Source: an uncultured Granulosicoccaceae bacterium
GTDB taxonomy: Bacteria > Pseudomonadota > Gammaproteobacteria > Granulosicoccales > Granulosicoccaceae
Length of the DNA stretch: 57,423 nucleotides
Direction of reading: 5' to 3'
Assembly (NCBI GenBank): GCA_938035945.1
Contig: CALHOU010000112.1
Coordinates: 1 to 57,423, forward strand
The notes below the pieces were generated by a model. That model was not told the origin of the DNA. It did no database searches and was given only the letters and a program-made list of their open reading frames with translations. A program made the position numbers and the translations under genes. Shown in pieces: positions 1 to 8,861 of the stretch. Position 1 is the stretch's first letter; the number at the start of each line of letters is the position of its first letter.

Positions 1-1170
1 AAAATGCCACAGCGCACTTACGGCTATACAAAGTTGCATAACAACATAAACCGTCCAACCAAATTGCGTCACAATCCAAACAGGAAAAATCGAACCAACG
101 GCTGCCGCAGAATAGTAATTCGAAATATACGCACCATTGATCAAGCTGGCATTATCACCGTGCATATTATTTAATAACCCCGATGCCGTAGCATGAATGG
201 TAAACATACCCATCGACAAAACCAGAAATACAATCAGCATGGCATTGGCGGATGGGATAAACAAACCCACAAGGCCGATCAGTAAAAACACATAACCAAT
301 AAACAAGGTGGGCAGCTCTCCACCGCTGCGTTCTACCACCCAACGAATCAGCATCGGAATAAAAATGCCGACTGAGTAGCCAACGTACACCATTGCGATT
401 CTGGAAGCACTGATATCAGGTTCGAGTTCAACCAAGCGAAACGGAATAACGTTTAAGGTGCCGGCGAAGGTGAAAAAGGTTGCGAATACGAATGCCAGGC
501 CTGAACGAACGTCCGCTTGTCTGACTAAAACTAACACTTGCTTTGCGCGCAGCGGTTTTTCATCTAATGCAACATGCTCCACTAACATCCAAACTAATAC
601 CGCACAAGCCAGAGCGAGCACCGCGAATAGTACAAACGGTGCTTGCCATCCAAATGCTTCGCCTAGAAATCCGCCGATAAGACGACCGGAAAATCCACCA
701 ATGATGGTGGCGGTGATATAAAGCGCTATTCGTGTTTGGCGTTTTTCCGGTTCGCCAGCTTTGCTGCAGTAAGTAACGGCTGCTGTGAATATGATCGGCA
801 ACATCAAGGATTGTATGGCGCGAAAAAAGAGTAGCCAATAAAACTGTGACGACAACACAAAACCGAGTAACGCAATCGACAAGATCAAGCACGATACTGC
901 CAGTACGCGTTGCGCACTGGCTCGCTGCAGAACTGTACCTACCAAAATTGGGCCGACAGCAAGACATATAAAGGGCAGCGTTAACAACCACGCCGATAAG
1001 GTAGAGCTGATACCAAACACATTTGCAAACATCGGCAGCAAAGGCTGCGGCGCATAAAACGAACAAAAACCGACGAAGGTAGTGAACAACACAATGCGAA
1101 AACTGCGATTGCTTTTCGTCCAAATAATTTGCGAAAGCAGTGAATGCGTCAATTGCACCATTGTGAACAT
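1..1170 (-). CDS. MFS transporter, YnfM-like (3' end outside window)
   Basis: A reading frame opens at ATG 1170 (a second in-frame ATG is at 1161) and runs without a stop to the window edge, giving about 390 residues, so probably only the last few codons are missing. The protein is a chain of hydrophobic helices with the MFS A-type loop between helices 2 and 3. The N-terminal segment FVGFCSFYAPQPLLPMF resembles the YnfM group of drug/metabolite exporters of the inner membrane. The gene diverges from the ABC importer at 1410. The Shine-Dalgarno is weak (AAGAA). Family assignment is from sequence character; the substrate is unknown. Confidence 0.85.
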   Translation of the reverse strand, partial: MFTMVQLTHSLLSQIIWTKSNRSFRIVLFTTFVGFCSFYAPQPLLPMFANVFGISSTLSAWLLTLPFICLAVGPILVGTVLQRASAQRVLAVSCLILSIALLGFVLSSQFYWLLFFRAIQSLMLPIIFTAAVTYCSKAGEPEKRQTRIALYITATIIGGFSGRLIGGFLGEAFGWQAPFVLFAVLALACAVLVWMLVEHVALDEKPLRAKQVLVLVRQADVRSGLAFVFATFFTFAGTLNVIPFRLVELEPDISASRIAMVYVGYSVGIFIPMLIRWVVERSGGELPTLFIGYVFLLIGLVGLFIPSANAMLIVFLVLSMGMFTIHATASGLLNNMHGDNASLINGAYISNYYSAAAVGSIFPVWIVTQFGWTVYVVMQLCIAVSALWHF

Positions 1171-1409
1171 GTTCTTAGTGGTGGTAACAAGTGTGGGTCC
1201 TTTTGTACCTATTAGTGCCTACGGACTATCTAATCAGGTATTTGATATCGAATATAAACTTTGAGCCTACACGATTATTTCAGTACACTGGATTTGATAG
1301 CTTAGAAAAAACTCACCTATCGACCGACGGAATACTGACTCGCTAAAGTCAGGTGGCACGCCGTTAGTGCAATGCCCCGTCCAACAAAACATTCCTTAGA
1401 GGAGGAAGT

Positions 1410-2642
1410 ATGACAATCACTAGAACCAAACTCGGAGTCCTGGGCGTCATTGCCGGTTCATTGCTATTTGCAGGTCAGGCGAATGCGGCCGAATGCGAAG
1501 ATCTCGTACTCGGTGCGGCAATTTCGCTTACGGGCAAATACGCCACTAACGGTATACACGCGCAAAACGGTTATGAATTCGCGATCAAAAAAATCGATGA
1601 AGCTGGTGGCGTAAAAGTTGGCGACAAGTGCTACAACTTCAAGGTGACCTACTACGATGATGAATCTAAAGGTGACCGTGGCGCGACGCTGGCCGAGCGT
1701 CTTATTAATCAGGATAAAGTGCAATACATGCTTGGGCCCTACTCTTCAGGTCTAACTAAGGCGATCGCGCCGGTAACTGAAAAATATCAAATTCCCATGG
1801 TCGAAGCAGAAGGTGCATCGCGCTCGCTGTTCAACAAAGGCTACAAGTACCTGTTCGCTGTTTTGTCTACATCTGAGCAATACCTCGCATCTGCCATCAC
1901 CCTCGCTGCAGAACAAGCGGAAAAAGAAGGTAAGAAAGCATCAGACGTAAAAGTGGCGATCGCTGTTGAAAACGATCCATTCTCGCTCGATATTCGCGCA
2001 GGTGTTATGGAGGATGCGGCGAAGGTGGGCATGCAAATCGTTATCGATGAAAAACTACCGCGTGATCTTTCTGACATGAGCTCGATCTTAACCAAAGTTA
2101 AGTTACTCAAGCCTGATGTACTTATTGTTAGTGGTCACTCAAAAGGTGCAGCTACAGCGGTTCGTCAAATTGGTGAGATGAAAATCTCGGTGCCTATGAT
2201 CGCATTGACTCACTGTGAGGCAGCTGACGTTGTTGGAAACTTCGGTGATTTTGCAAACGACATTCTTTGCTCAACTCAGTGGGCTGAAACACTGACTTAT
2301 AAAGATGAGTTGTTTGGTTCAGCGGCTGAATACGACACTGAATTCAAATCGACCTACACCGAGTATGCAAACAAAACCGTTCCATACCAAACAGCTCAAG
2401 CTTCAGCGGCCGTATACGTTTTTGCTGACGCGTTCGAGCGTGCTGGCACGCTGGACAAAGAAGCCGTTCGTGATGCTATCGCACAAACTGACCTATCAAC
2501 CTTCTACGGTGACATCAGGTTCTCTGATGCGGGTAATAACATTGCCAAGCCAATGGTGTTGCGCCAAATTCAAAATGGAGAATATAAAGTGGTCGCACCT
2601 TCTGCGTTCGCATCCGATCCATTGAACTGGCCCCGTAACTAA
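1410..2642 (+). CDS. HAAT-family ABC transporter periplasmic substrate-binding protein
   Basis: 410 residues with a Sec signal peptide (about residues 1-26, cleavage after Ala-Asn-Ala) followed by a type I periplasmic-binding fold of the LivK class; the mature N-terminus reads LGAAISLTGKYATNG, typical of this family. Four cysteines of the mature part could form two disulfides. A very strong ribosome site (GAGGAGGAA) precedes ATG 1410. It is first in an operon with two permeases and two ATPases and is followed by a hairpin that may raise its level above the membrane genes. LivK homologues bind branched-chain amino acids, amides, urea or aromatic acids; the ligand here cannot be read from sequence. 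Confidence 0.9.
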   Translation: MTITRTKLGVLGVIAGSLLFAGQANAAECEDLVLGAAISLTGKYATNGIHAQNGYEFAIKKIDEAGGVKVGDKCYNFKVTYYDDESKGDRGATLAERLINQDKVQYMLGPYSSGLTKAIAPVTEKYQIPMVEAEGASRSLFNKGYKYLFAVLSTSEQYLASAITLAAEQAEKEGKKASDVKVAIAVENDPFSLDIRAGVMEDAAKVGMQIVIDEKLPRDLSDMSSILTKVKLLKPDVLIVSGHSKGAATAVRQIGEMKISVPMIALTHCEAADVVGNFGDFANDILCSTQWAETLTYKDELFGSAAEYDTEFKSTYTEYANKTVPYQTAQASAAVYVFADAFERAGTLDKEAVRDAIAQTDLSTFYGDIRFSDAGNNIAKPMVLRQIQNGEYKVVAPSAFASDPLNWPRN

Positions 2643-2660
2643 GCGTTATTGATGTAGTTG

Positions 2661-2686
2661 AAACCGGGGCGTAGTCCCCGGTTTTT
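2661..2686 (+). terminator. intercistronic hairpin with short U-tract (partial terminator)
   Basis: A perfect 9-bp stem, AAACCGGGG (2661-2669) with CCCCGGTTT (2676-2684), has a 6-base loop and is followed by two more T. It lies between the binding-protein gene and the first permease gene of the same operon. Such hairpins in transporter operons commonly stabilise the upstream transcript and let only part of transcription continue; that role is inferred here. Confidence 0.7.
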
Positions 2687-2722
2687 CAAACCTTTTAACC
2701 TCACCTTTCCAAGAGTCACGCT

Positions 2723-3634
2723 ATGGATCAGATCATGGGCAATCTGGGGCTGCTGTTTGAATTCCCTGTTGTAAATCTGAAGATTATTATTGACGGTGTC
2801 ATGATCGGCGCCCTATTCGCTCTCGCCGCCTATGGTTTGGCCTTGGTTTGGGGCGTGATGAACGTTAAAAACCTTGCCCAAGGCGACTTTGTCATTGCTG
2901 GCGGCTACATCGCCTGGTGGGTTGCAGGCTTAGGTGTTCCCGCTCTATTTGGTGTTCCATTGGCCTTTATTATTATGTGGGGGATTGGTTGGGTTATCTA
3001 TAAGCTGGTTATAACCCGTGTTATCGAGCGTGATCTGTTTACCTCTTTGTTGGCTACATTTGGTATTGCCATCATGATGGCGCAGTTGCTTAACTTAATG
3101 TTCGGCTCAGATACGCAAAGTGTCAATCTCGGCTACGAAACCTTATTCTTCTTCGATGGCTTTGTCGACGTACCCATAGCCAAATTAATTGGCGTGTGTA
3201 TGGCAACCGTGTTAGCGATTTGCGTAATCGTGTTTATGAAGTTCAGCCGCATGGGCCAAGCGATTCGTGCGACATCACAAGATGCTAGAGCTGCACGTGT
3301 ACTCGGCATCGACACGGAGAAAGTTTATGCATTCACCTTCTCTTTAAACGCCGCCATTTGTGGTGCAGCCGGTGCCATCATTGTGATGGTTTGGGTTATC
3401 CAACCATTCTACGGCATCACTTATGCGATACGCGCGTTCGTGATCGTCACCGCCGCAGGCCTTGGTAACTTGCCCGGGGTTATAGCAGCTGGTTTAGGCA
3501 TTGGCGCACTTGAGCAGTACGGCTCTCATATTTTTGGCATTGGTTATCAACAAGCAATTGCAGTGCTGCTGTTATTGCTCGTATTGGTCTTTCGCATGAT
3601 TCAACAACGACGCTCTCGTCAAGTATTGAAATAG
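2723..3634 (+). CDS. livH: branched-chain amino acid-type ABC transporter permease (LivH family)
   Basis: 303 residues, about eight to nine hydrophobic helices. The N-terminal half carries the LivH signature GALFALAAYGLALVWGVMN, with the cytoplasmic-loop segment DARAARVLGIDTEKVYAFTF that contacts the ATPases. It forms the inner-membrane channel together with the downstream LivM homologue. It begins 80 bases after the binding-protein gene, beyond the hairpin, and is separated from livM by 10 bases. The symbol denotes family membership, since substrate specificity is unproven. Confidence 0.9.
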   Translation: MDQIMGNLGLLFEFPVVNLKIIIDGVMIGALFALAAYGLALVWGVMNVKNLAQGDFVIAGGYIAWWVAGLGVPALFGVPLAFIIMWGIGWVIYKLVITRVIERDLFTSLLATFGIAIMMAQLLNLMFGSDTQSVNLGYETLFFFDGFVDVPIAKLIGVCMATVLAICVIVFMKFSRMGQAIRATSQDARAARVLGIDTEKVYAFTFSLNAAICGAAGAIIVMVWVIQPFYGITYAIRAFVIVTAAGLGNLPGVIAAGLGIGALEQYGSHIFGIGYQQAIAVLLLLLVLVFRMIQQRRSRQVLK

Positions 3635-3644
3635 GAGAAATACA

Positions 3645-4685
3645 ATGACGATAGCTAAAACATTACTCTACGCGGTGTTGCTTCTTATTATATTCGCAGC
3701 ACCATTTTTGTTCCCGGACTTTCGAACCCAGTTAGCCACCCTATGGTTGATGATTATTGTTGCACTTACCTGGGATATGACCGGTGGGCAGATGGGTTAT
3801 AACTCACTAGGCAATATTTTCTTTTACGGTACGGGTATGTATGCCTGCGCCGTTGTCGGCATTGCCATCGCCTACCCCGTTGCTGAATACACCAACGCCT
3901 CTGGAGGTGGCATATACAAATTTACCGACACTCAATATTTTCTCGGTGCAGCCTTAGGCATTTTGTTTGCCGGCGTATTTTGTTCACTGTGCGCATTGAT
4001 AATTGGTTACTTCACATTCAGTTTACGCGGGCCTTACTTCGCCATAGGTACACTCGGTGTTGCAATTGCTGCCGGTGAATTGGTTTCAAACTGGGATTTC
4101 GTTGGCGGTGGTCAAGGTATAGCCTTACCCGTGTACCCGAACGATCTGGATGAAGGCAAACTCTTCTTCTACTTCCTGTTTGCCGGCACCGGAATAATAT
4201 TATTTATATTTTTGAACTGGATGTATAAAACCCGATTTGGCGCGGCTATAAATGCCATACGAGACGATGAAGAAAAAGCTGAAGCGATGGGTATCCATAC
4301 GCTTCGGTACAAGTTAACGACTTGGGCGATCGCCGCATTTTTCGTTGGCGTTGCCGGTGGCATCTCTGCCTATCAGCTCATCCACTTTGAGCCACTCGAA
4401 ACGGCTTACCAAACCATCAACTTAGGTATCTTCATGGTTGTGTGCGTGCTGTTGGGTGGCAAAGGCACCTTGTGGGGCCCTATCATTGGCGCGATCATCT
4501 TCCAGGTATTCAAAGAGGTGACCTGGAATTACTTACTCGGTTGGCAATGGGTTGCACTGGGGGCTCTGATCGTTGTCACCGTTGTATATTTTCAGGACGG
4601 TATCATGGGTTGGTTAAAGCACACGAAGCCTGAATGGTTTGGTATTCGTGTGGAAAAATCCGCTGATGGAGGTGCCAACTCGTGA
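3645..4685 (+). CDS. livM: branched-chain amino acid-type ABC transporter permease (LivM family)
   Basis: 346 residues with about ten predicted helices. The conserved cytoplasmic loop FGAAINAIRDDEEKAEAMGI (around residues 205-224) is the LivM ATPase-coupling motif. The start has a good Shine-Dalgarno (AGGAGA). The stop overlaps the next start as GTGA at 4682-4685, indicating translational coupling to the first ATPase. It pairs with the preceding LivH-type subunit in the inner membrane. Confidence 0.9.
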   Translation: MTIAKTLLYAVLLLIIFAAPFLFPDFRTQLATLWLMIIVALTWDMTGGQMGYNSLGNIFFYGTGMYACAVVGIAIAYPVAEYTNASGGGIYKFTDTQYFLGAALGILFAGVFCSLCALIIGYFTFSLRGPYFAIGTLGVAIAAGELVSNWDFVGGGQGIALPVYPNDLDEGKLFFYFLFAGTGIILFIFLNWMYKTRFGAAINAIRDDEEKAEAMGIHTLRYKLTTWAIAAFFVGVAGGISAYQLIHFEPLETAYQTINLGIFMVVCVLLGGKGTLWGPIIGAIIFQVFKEVTWNYLLGWQWVALGALIVVTVVYFQDGIMGWLKHTKPEWFGIRVEKSADGGANS

Positions 4686-5425
4686 CCACCATCATTGAAG
4701 TGAGCGATGTATCGAAATCTTATGGCGGGGTTGTTGCCAATAAAGACATTTCGATGAAAGTAGAACAAGGCGGCATAACGGGCTTAATTGGCCCGAACGG
4801 TTCTGGCAAAACCACCTTGTTCAATTCGATTGTTGGCTACCATCCTATCGACTCCGGATCCATAAAGTTTGAAAATAAAGAAATTTCAAAACTACAAGTA
4901 CCTGAAATAGCACGGCTGGGTTTACTACGCACCTTCCAACAAACGCGCATCTATGGCGAAATGAACGGTGTGGAGAACATGTTGATTTCTCAACCTCATC
5001 GCAAAATGAGTTTACGCGATGCGTTCACTGTTAATAAAAAAGAAGACTATGAGCGTGCTGATCACCTACTAGAATTTGTAGGCTTATATGAAAAGCGTTT
5101 TCTACAGTCAGGCTCATTGTCCTTCGGCCAGCAAAAGTTACTCGAATTTGCCATGGCTTTGATGAACGAACCAACTTGTTTACTGTTAGATGAGCCTACA
5201 GCTGGTATTAACCCAACGCTTATCAATGGCCTTATCGATAGACTTCGGCGCGCCAACGAAGAATTTGGTATTACGCTGTTTATCATTGAACACAATATGC
5301 GCGTCATCATGAATATGGCGGACCACATTTACTGCCTGGCCCACGGTGAAATGCTCGCCGAAGGCAAACCGGCTGACATCCAGAATGATCAACGCGTTGT
5401 TGATGCTTATCTGGGCGCACACTAG
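4682..5425 (+). CDS. livG: branched-chain amino acid-type ABC transporter ATP-binding protein (LivG family)
   Basis: 247 residues, usual length for LivG. Walker A GPNGSGKTT is at residues 37-45, the signature appears as LSFGQQ at 146-151, and Walker B LLLDE is at 167-171. The C-terminal EHNMRVIMNMADHI segment is typical of LivG. The start is GTG, overlapping the livM stop. It powers import with the LivF-type partner encoded next. Confidence 0.92.
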   Translation: MTTIIEVSDVSKSYGGVVANKDISMKVEQGGITGLIGPNGSGKTTLFNSIVGYHPIDSGSIKFENKEISKLQVPEIARLGLLRTFQQTRIYGEMNGVENMLISQPHRKMSLRDAFTVNKKEDYERADHLLEFVGLYEKRFLQSGSLSFGQQKLLEFAMALMNEPTCLLLDEPTAGINPTLINGLIDRLRRANEEFGITLFIIEHNMRVIMNMADHIYCLAHGEMLAEGKPADIQNDQRVVDAYLGAH

Positions 5426-5443
5426 GAACACAGGGCAGACACT

Positions 5444-6319
5444 ATGAGTACATCTGACGACAACAAGAATATTTCTGGCTATGGTAGTGGTGGTGTTGAT
5501 GCGGTTATTTCCGTTGAAGAAGTTACCCGACAAGCGGCAGCCATCGCAGAAGAAATAAACGTATCTGACCTTGATGCCTTGGCTGGAAACGATGCCTTTG
5601 TATCAATCAATAACTTATGTGCAGGCTACGGCAAGATGCAAATCCTGCACGACTTAAATTTACGTGTGGGTAAACAACAATCACTGTGTTTGATTGGTCC
5701 TAATGGTGCGGGTAAATCGACTATATTGCATGCCATCTTCGGCTTTAATAATATTTTCTCTGGCAACATAACCATTGGAGGACAAAGCAGCCCGCGCGAT
5801 GTCACCACCTTATCACCGAACCAAAAACTCTCTGAAGCCGGTATCGCTTACATTCTGCAAGACAAATCCATCTTCCCAGGCATGACAGTGGAAGAGAATT
5901 TGTGGATGGGCGGCTTTTTAAAAAATCAACCGGCCGAAGCACGCACCGCTGCCGAACAAGTGTTTGATAAATACCCTCGCCTGGCAGCACGACGTAAACA
6001 CAACGCGGGCGTTTTGTCAGGCGGTGAACGGCGCCTGCTAGAGATATCACGTGCGCTGGTTATGAACCCAGAGTTGTTGTTGGTTGATGAACCCTCGATT
6101 GGATTAGAGCCGCGCTTTATTGATATGGTTTTTGAAATTCTGCACGACCTGCAACATAACGAAGGCAAGACCATCATCATGGTTGAGCAAAACGCGAAAA
6201 AGGGCTTGGAGTTTGCAGACATCGGATATGTACTTGTATCAGGCGAGCTTGCCATAGCTGGCACAGGCGATGAGTTGCTCGCGAATCCGCGTGTTGGCGA
6301 TCTCTTTCTCGGCGGATAA
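5444..6319 (+). CDS. livF: branched-chain amino acid-type ABC transporter ATP-binding protein (LivF family) with N-terminal extension
   Basis: 291 residues, longer than the usual LivF of about 235. The first ~51 residues are an extra acidic, Ser/Gly-rich segment; the ATPase domain begins at FVSINNLCAGYG. Walker A GPNGAGKS is at 85-92, LSGGE at 191-195 and Walker B LLLVDE at 211-216. No better start lies near the domain boundary, and ATG 5444 is 18 bases after livG with a GGGCAGA-like ribosome site, so the extension looks real. It completes the five-gene importer. Confidence 0.9.
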   Translation: MSTSDDNKNISGYGSGGVDAVISVEEVTRQAAAIAEEINVSDLDALAGNDAFVSINNLCAGYGKMQILHDLNLRVGKQQSLCLIGPNGAGKSTILHAIFGFNNIFSGNITIGGQSSPRDVTTLSPNQKLSEAGIAYILQDKSIFPGMTVEENLWMGGFLKNQPAEARTAAEQVFDKYPRLAARRKHNAGVLSGGERRLLEISRALVMNPELLLVDEPSIGLEPRFIDMVFEILHDLQHNEGKTIIMVEQNAKKGLEFADIGYVLVSGELAIAGTGDELLANPRVGDLFLGG

Positions 6320-6362
6320 ACCAACTTGCATACATTAACGCATCGATAACGCTCACCTTCAC

Positions 6363-7106
6363 ATGAGCGCTTATTACCTATTAATGCTTGTATGCGGTGC
6401 TGCCGCGGGTGGCTTTCTCAGTGGCCTGGCAGGCTTTGGCACAGCCTTGTTTGCACTTGGTTTCTGGTTACAGGTAATGACGCCTCCCGAAGCTGTATCA
6501 CTCGCGGTGGTCATGGCTGTCGTCAGTGGAATTCCAGGCGTGTGGATGTTAAGAGAAACCATAAGTACACACCGTATACGCCTTGCCCGCTTCGTTATTC
6601 CCGGACTGATTGGCGCACCCATTGGTGTGGTGTTGCTAGCACACATCGATGCTGGTTTGTTGAAACTCGTTATTGCCGGTTTTTTAATTTTGTACGGTGG
6701 CTTTTTCACCGTTAGAAAAAATCTACCAAAAATGACCGCTCGCACGCCCATTATCGATGCCAGCATTGGTTTCGTCGGCGGTATTCTAGGTGGCTCTACA
6801 GGGCTCTCGGGGGCGCTGCCTACGATGTGGTGCGCGATGCGCCCTTGGCCTAAGGAAGAAACGCGCGCAGTAACGCAACCCTACAACGTACTAGCACTAT
6901 TGTTTGCAGCAATTCTGATGGCGTTTTATGGCGTGTTTGATAAAGCGGGGCTGTTGCGCATCCTCATCGCCATCCCCGTAACAGTCTTATCAGCCTACGT
7001 CGGTATGTATATATTCCGCCGACTCCAAGATGACCACTTCCGGCGCTTACTTATAGGGCTGATGTTTTTGGCTGGTATTATAATTTCTGCACGCGAGTTG
7101 CTTTGA
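6363..7106 (+). CDS. sulfite exporter TauE/SafE family membrane protein
   Basis: 247 residues with seven to eight hydrophobic helices and a duplicated architecture. The glycine-rich segments GAAAGGFLSGLAGFGTALFA near the N-terminus and GFVGGILGGSTGLSGALPTM in the middle are TauE/SafE hallmarks. Family members move sulfite, sulfoacetate or other organic anions across the inner membrane. It follows livF by 43 bases on the same strand, so it may belong to the same operon and hint at a sulfonate or similar anionic by-product, but this is only contextual. Confidence 0.85.
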   Translation: MSAYYLLMLVCGAAAGGFLSGLAGFGTALFALGFWLQVMTPPEAVSLAVVMAVVSGIPGVWMLRETISTHRIRLARFVIPGLIGAPIGVVLLAHIDAGLLKLVIAGFLILYGGFFTVRKNLPKMTARTPIIDASIGFVGGILGGSTGLSGALPTMWCAMRPWPKEETRAVTQPYNVLALLFAAILMAFYGVFDKAGLLRILIAIPVTVLSAYVGMYIFRRLQDDHFRRLLIGLMFLAGIIISARELL

Positions 7107-7116
7107 AGAAAAAACG

Positions 7117-8145
7117 TCACACTTTTACGACCACTTTCCCAAAGCTATTGCCGAGCAACACATCATTCAATGCCGCCGGCGCATTCTCTAAACCATCAAC
7201 CACTTGTTCTTGATATTTGATAGCACCCGACTCCAACCATGCCGTCATATCATTTACAAATTCCTTGTATGTGCTCTTCGGAAAACTGTCGTAGATAATA
7301 AAGCCCTGTACCTTCACTTTCATGCGCAAGATGGTGCCCATAATCGCCGGACCAAAATCAGGGCCTTCGGGTAAGCCGGTTAAGTTGTACCACGACACAA
7401 CACCGCACACAGGCATACGTGCAAACGCATTCAGTAATGGCAGTACCGCATAGAGCACTTTGCCACCGACATTTTCATAATAAACATCAATGCCATCGGG
7501 ACAAGATGCTTTTAGCTGCTCGGCAAAGTCACTACTCTTGTGGTCAAGACAAGTATCGAAGCCTAAATTATCAACAACGTGCTTACATTTTTTCGCACCA
7601 CCCGCAATACCAACAACTCGACAGCCTTTAATTTTTGCGATCTGCCCAACCGTTGCCCCAACCGGACCAGACGCTGCTGCGACCACAACAGTTTCACCCG
7701 GCTGCGGTTCACCAATTTTCAGCAAGCCAGCATAAGCGGTGTAGCCGGGCATGCCCAAGACACCGAGCGACCATGAAGGCTTCGGAGGCGCTTTGCCTAA
7801 ATTTAAAACTTCATTTCCATCAGAGAGCGCATAGTCCTGCCAACCACTACCGGCTAACACATAGTCGCCAATCTCAAAACCAGTAACCTCCGAGCTCATC
7901 ACCTCTGCAACCACTTGTCCGGTCATGACTTCATCGATATTGACCGGCTCGGCGTAAGATTTAGCATCATTCATTCGCCCCCGCATGTAGGGGTCAAGCG
8001 ATAGGTATTCGGTTCTTAGCAACATCTCACTGTTGCCAGGTTTTGGTGGCGCGACCGACTCCATGCGTAGGGTGTTTTCATCTGGCAAGCCTTTGGGGCG
8101 CTCGGCCAATACAATGCGTCTGTTCGTTTCGGATGTTTGGCTCAC
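7117..8145 (-). CDS. zinc-independent NADP-dependent oxidoreductase (MDR superfamily, CurA/PTGR-like)
   Basis: Medium-chain dehydrogenase/reductase without the zinc-binding cysteines. It has the family N-terminus NRRIVLAERPKG, the SLDPYMRGRM motif, and a Rossmann motif AAASGPVGATVGQIAK. Homologues reduce alpha,beta-unsaturated carbonyls with NADPH (curcumin reductase CurA, prostaglandin reductase). The frame extends upstream to 8202, but a GGAAGA ribosome site six bases before GTG 8145, overlapping the stop of the upstream gene, makes 8145 the best start; ATG 8160 is an alternative. About 342 residues, normal for the family. It ends 10 bases from the convergent TauE gene. Confidence 0.9.
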   Translation of the reverse strand: MSQTSETNRRIVLAERPKGLPDENTLRMESVAPPKPGNSEMLLRTEYLSLDPYMRGRMNDAKSYAEPVNIDEVMTGQVVAEVMSSEVTGFEIGDYVLAGSGWQDYALSDGNEVLNLGKAPPKPSWSLGVLGMPGYTAYAGLLKIGEPQPGETVVVAAASGPVGATVGQIAKIKGCRVVGIAGGAKKCKHVVDNLGFDTCLDHKSSDFAEQLKASCPDGIDVYYENVGGKVLYAVLPLLNAFARMPVCGVVSWYNLTGLPEGPDFGPAIMGTILRMKVKVQGFIIYDSFPKSTYKEFVNDMTAWLESGAIKYQEQVVDGLENAPAALNDVLLGNSFGKVVVKV

Positions 8146-8498
8146 TACAGATCTTCCCATGGTGTAAGTTCGTATTTTTTCTGTTTGTAATCGGTCAACC
8201 ACATCATGATAAGTCCAGTGGCGGCACCGAGTAATATTGCAACAGAAATTAAGGATGGTATATCAATGCTATCCGCTTTCCATTGCAGGAAGCCGTAGAG
8301 CAAGATAGTGACGCAAGCGAAATAGATACTGGTATATAACAAAACCGTTCTCGGTTCAGAGTAAGCCGGCAAACGCACTTCAAAACCACACAATCGCAAG
8401 AATTTAAACGCCAGTGTGTGTGAGTATTTTCGCTTAACACCTTTCTCGTACAACTCAAATGTGGCTTTGTTTAATTTGGTTTTATAATCCGAGCTCAT
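8145..8498 (-). CDS. small two-helix membrane protein (DUF6404-like)
   Basis: 117 residues. Two hydrophobic helices (about residues 50-68 and 78-100) follow a basic N-terminal segment ELYEKGVKRKYSHTLAFKFLRLCG; the C-terminus is charged and cytoplasmic-looking. The pattern of a Lys/Arg-rich leader with a gene-length match resembles the DUF6404 family of gammaproteobacterial inner-membrane proteins, but I am not certain. Its stop overlaps the start of the oxidoreductase, so the two are probably cotranscribed. No function can be assigned. Confidence 0.75.
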   Translation of the reverse strand: MSSDYKTKLNKATFELYEKGVKRKYSHTLAFKFLRLCGFEVRLPAYSEPRTVLLYTSIYFACVTILLYGFLQWKADSIDIPSLISVAILLGAATGLIMMWLTDYKQKKYELTPWEDL

Positions 8499-8615
8499 CG
8501 CCTATTTTACCGCGGTGGATGTGGCGATATTACCGCAACTGAGTATCCAATGCTCAATTCATCGCTATCGCACTGCCGCACCTTTGGGAACACAAGAGTG
8601 TATCGCTAGTAACAA

Positions 8616-8640
8616 CCGCACAGTTTCGTGAAACTGGCGG
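8616..8640. promoter_or_regulatory. inverted repeat, possible operator
   Basis: CAGTTTC (8621-8627), two bases, GAAACTG (8630-8636) form a perfect 7-2-7 palindrome, flanked by CCG (8616-8618) and CGG (8638-8640). It lies in the 363-base gap (8499-8861) between the divergent small membrane protein and DUF6502 genes. Otherwise I see no gene, no convincing promoter and no RNA in that gap. Confidence 0.4.
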
Positions 8641-8861
8641 AATATACTCGAAAGACTAACCTGACTAGTACAACTGGTTGTTTCTACTCGCCCTTTTTCC
8701 ACCTTGTGCGCTGAACTGGAAAAATTAAGAAAGTTTTATTAAAATAATCATGGGAATTATATCCTACGCTGTGTAAACTAGAAATCGCGTACTTCTCAGG
8801 GCAGAAGAAGCAAACGGTAGGTAATTACTGAACTCTCACTTGAACATGGATTGAAAAGGTT

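Noticed and set aside
560-1123. 187-residue minus-strand open frame at the left end
   Set aside because: It is out of frame with the MFS transporter that covers the same DNA (ATG 1170, open to the window edge), and its translation has no membrane-protein pattern.
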